A DNA stretch of 64,000 nt from assembly GCA_013399875.1 (NCBI GenBank), contig VXAZ01000462.1, forward strand, positions 1 to 64,000. The letters are read 5' to 3'. Position 1 is the first letter of the stretch; the number at the start of each line of letters is the position of its first letter. The notes beneath the pieces were generated by a model. It was not told the origin of the DNA, ran no database searches, and saw only the letters and a list, made by a program, of their open reading frames with translations. This DNA is from Gymnorhina tibicen. Taxonomy: Eukaryota > Chordata > Aves > Passeriformes > Artamidae. Shown in pieces: positions 61,401-64,000 of the stretch. The position numbers and the translations under genes were made by a program.

Positions 61401-61746
61401 TAACTTGGTGAAGTAAAATGGCAGTTTCATATTCTCTCTGTGATAACACAGTTTATATGAGTCCAGCAAAGACAGATCATATTTGGTTCCATAAAAAAAA
61501 GCAAGGAACAAGTGGCAATTTGAAAGAACTTGGTAAATAACCTATACCTTAGTAAATTATTAGTGTACAATTAAGAATGAGTATAATATTTATGTCTTTG
61601 TCTCTAAATCTGCTTTGTTTCCTCATAATTTAGAAATGTTTACTATTGCTGACAATGATATCCTGGACCTTATTTTGCTCACTGAAATATTAATATTTCT
61701 AATATAAATTTCCTAGAGTTTTTTAAATTTCAAATGTTGAAAAATG
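55478..61746. other. Long AT-rich stretch without recognised genes or repeats
   Basis: About 6.3 kb with no CR1 or LTR that I recognise, the longest such run in the window. Open frames at 58092-58307 and 58843-59025 (minus) and 58482-58664 and 58673-58867 (plus) lack domains. Parts such as 57230-57420 and 61080-61260 contain many TAAT/ATTA cores and no low-complexity runs, and look like candidates for conserved non-coding DNA, untested. Confidence 0.5.
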
Positions 61747-61905
61747 CTCTCTTCTCTTTTTTCTCTTTTCTCTTTTTTTCTCTTTTCTCTTTTTTATATT
61801 TTCTTCTCTTTATTTTCCCTTTTCCCTTCTCCTTCTCCTTCTCCTTCTCCTTCTCCTTCTCCTTCTCCTCCTCCTTCTCCTTCTCCTTCTCCTTCTCCTT
61901 CTCCT
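61747..61905. repeat. Pyrimidine microsatellite, CTTTT types then TTCTCC
   Basis: About 160 bp almost without purines on the plus strand: irregular TCTTTT units to about 61825, then about 12 TTCTCC hexamers with one CTCCTCC variant near 61867. The polypyrimidine strand with internal mirror symmetry could form triplex DNA. Confidence 0.97.
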
Positions 61906-64000
61906 AGAGTGACATGAGCTATTGTTCAAATAAAAAGAACCAGAGGTACCAAAGAGAGTTGCATATTGACTTTGCCCAGTAGAGCAGGACTGCAGACTCT
62001 GAGGCTTGTGCCAAAAGGAACATCAAAGATCAGAACAGTAAGGATGTGAAGCCCTCAGGTCGTATCTGTCTAATCGAAGAGCAGTTTGTTCAAGTATCTA
62101 ACCTTCTGAGAAGACTAAATTGTAACCTTTGGTCAAAACCACTCTGCAGAAATACTAAGCCAAAAAGTCAGATGGTCTCTTATGGGAGACAGAAATCAAT
62201 TCTCTAATCAGTGATAGAAAATAGCCTAAATCATATTATAGTTAATTCTAAGGATACTAAGGTACTGGCATATACACACTCAGTTTCTCCTTGGTTTGAA
62301 TTCTTTTTTCTATAATTCCAAGGTCAGTAGGGTGGCTAATCCATTTGAACTTGACCATATGTTCCTAAAACTGTAGAATAACCTTCTCAGGGACCTACTG
62401 GGATTTTGTGTATTGCATAATATTTTTGTGAGAATTCTCAGTGATGTAGACCAGAAGTAGTCTTGCAAGAACTTGTTAATTTTTACTTTAGTAGAATGTT
62501 ATTAGAAAATGTAATACAGCAGCATTGCAGAATCTTGCATTTCTCATCTCTTTTACTGAGACATAAAACACAGATAAGAATGAATCTGTCAGCAAACAGG
62601 ATTTTTTTTTTTGATGGAGATGTTTTTATTTTTTTAACTCTGCTTGCTAATCACTTTCTGTTTGGGGATCATGTCACGTGGTGAGAAAGGAGACCCACCA
62701 AGTGAAAGTGTCAGAGACTATTTGCCTTTGACCATCTTTGGCACACAGCTTCCCAGTCAGCCCTCTTTTTGGTGCTAATTCTCATTTGAACAAAAAGTCT
62801 ACTAGTCAATCTCAAGGTGGCCAGCAAATGATGGTAGGATACTACAAACGTAGCATTAAATTTACTTTTCTTGTCCTTTTTTCTTGAAAGCTATGGTAAA
62901 AGCCAGAGAAATTTTGAGAAAACACTGAGGGGTTTAAATGATGAGGGGCAATAAATGTCTCTGGACACAGAAGGTGTGACAGAAATATTAACCTTGACTG
63001 CCTATCTCTGGTAAGTTATGATGGAGACACTAGGGATGAAGATTTAAAGAGCTAGTGATAGAACATGCTTTATTTAACTGAATGCAGGGACTGTGGGACC
63101 TAGCAGAATATTGAATTAAGTGCTTGGAAGCTGATGTGTGCAGGGAAGCAGTAGTATAATACCTTGACCAGTGGACAAAGACCAGGAAAAAAATGGAAGT
63201 TTTCTAACTCTCTGGACTAGGTAAGAGAATCAAGTACACTATAAGCCATTAGAAGGTATGAGGGAATATAAAAGAATGCAATTCTAGCAGAAGAGGAAGA
63301 AATTATAAGTATGACCAAACCTAAGGGCTAAAGTAGAAATGAAAGGGAAGACAGAAGTCATACCAACAGCAGGAAGAGCAAGGAGGTGAAAAAACACTTC
63401 AAAAGTTATGCATGCCAAAAGCAGACCTTATGTGATCACGGAAGTGGATCTATATAACAGAAGCACATGCTGTTTGCTAGTGAGTACAGTACACAGTATG
63501 AGCAGATGTCAGAAAAGTTCCCTGATGATTTATTGTTATTGTCTTTATAACATCACAAATAATACCACCATACTCACATTTGAATGCATGTACCTTGAAT
63601 ACCACAGAATGGAGAAATAACTCAGTGTTAAGGCAAACTTCAGAATAATTCAAGGACCCTTATTCAGGGTTTGTGCAGAAAAATGAATAACATCAGCATG
63701 TCATTGTACACTGTGTTTTGTCCAAATCTTGCGTATCATGCACCAGCATAATCTTCCTTGTCCTAAAAGTGGTGTAGTAGAACTGAAAAAGTAGTTTTCA
63801 GACAGAATGACAAAGTAAGGTAGAATTTTTTTTTTTATTCTGGGAGAGAATTACACAATTTTGGTATGACCATAATGTATCAAGTTTTTAGCTGCATTGA
63901 GGAGACGGTGCTTGAAAGACTGTTCTCCTTATTGATGAGATTGGCATTTCACTGAGGAAAGACAAATGACTAAAAAATATGTGTATATATATACGTGTGT
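61906..64000. other. AT-rich unique DNA to the window end
   Basis: About 2.1 kb. Open frames at 62463-62684 and 63408-63620 (plus) show no domains. The window ends in a short TA/TG repeat (about 63980-64000). Confidence 0.5.

Noticed and set aside
1..64000. A previously undescribed bacterial-type system (CRISPR, defence island, operon, phage)
   Set aside because: The sequence is vertebrate repeat-rich DNA. There are no closely packed genes, ribosome binding sites, CRISPR spacing or integrase context.

Overview
The window looks like a gene-free stretch of a bird nuclear genome (intergenic, or possibly inside a large intron). The main evidence is the repeat content: about a dozen CR1 non-LTR retrotransposons in both orientations, several keeping the avian CR1 3' end (an ATTCTATGAT-type tail after a block reading roughly GGTCCCTTCCAACC). 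There are also at least two solo LTRs of bird endogenous-retrovirus type and one MIR-like relic. Background DNA is AT-rich and CpG-poor. I cannot name the species; a passerine or other neoavian bird is a guess from the LTR types. Runs of N and one repeated contig end show this is a draft assembly.

No functional protein-coding gene is supported. Open frames are short, mostly low complexity, and many lie on decayed CR1 reverse-transcriptase sequence. I found no tRNA, rRNA, CRISPR array or bacterial-type feature.

Layout. 1-9.9 kb: AT-rich unique DNA with a CTAT microsatellite and three CR1 pieces. 9.9-10.3 kb: an ERVL-type solo LTR. 13.3-15.7 kb: two minus-strand CR1 copies, one carrying a small nested CR1. 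16.2 kb: a 16-N gap, then a MIR-like relic at 16.9 kb. 17-27.6 kb: a long stretch without recognised repeats apart from two small tandem repeats. 27.6-33.5 kb: a CR1 cluster with an AAAAGG/AAAAAG hexamer array and a clear nested pair (one CR1 inside another). 37.1-38.8 kb: a G/T-rich tract, then a decayed retroviral LTR with leader and possible gag start. 40.5-45 kb: CR1 copies around an assembly fault (a 263-bp exact duplication, a 190-N gap) and a CpG-rich island. 46.5-47.65 kb: a GC-rich block I do not recognise. 49.2-50.7 kb: a long plus-strand CR1. 54.8-55.5 kb: a well-preserved solo LTR with a perfect 5-bp target duplication. 55.5-64 kb: AT-rich unique DNA with a pyrimidine microsatellite at 61.8 kb.

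Nothing here forms a pathway or operon. The most useful observations are the two nested CR1 insertions, the solo LTRs with target duplications, the assembly artefact at 40.6-41.3 kb, and two GC-rich islands (41.3-42.1 and 46.5-47.65 kb) that the recognised repeats do not explain. Family assignments come from memory of avian repeat sequence and were not searched.
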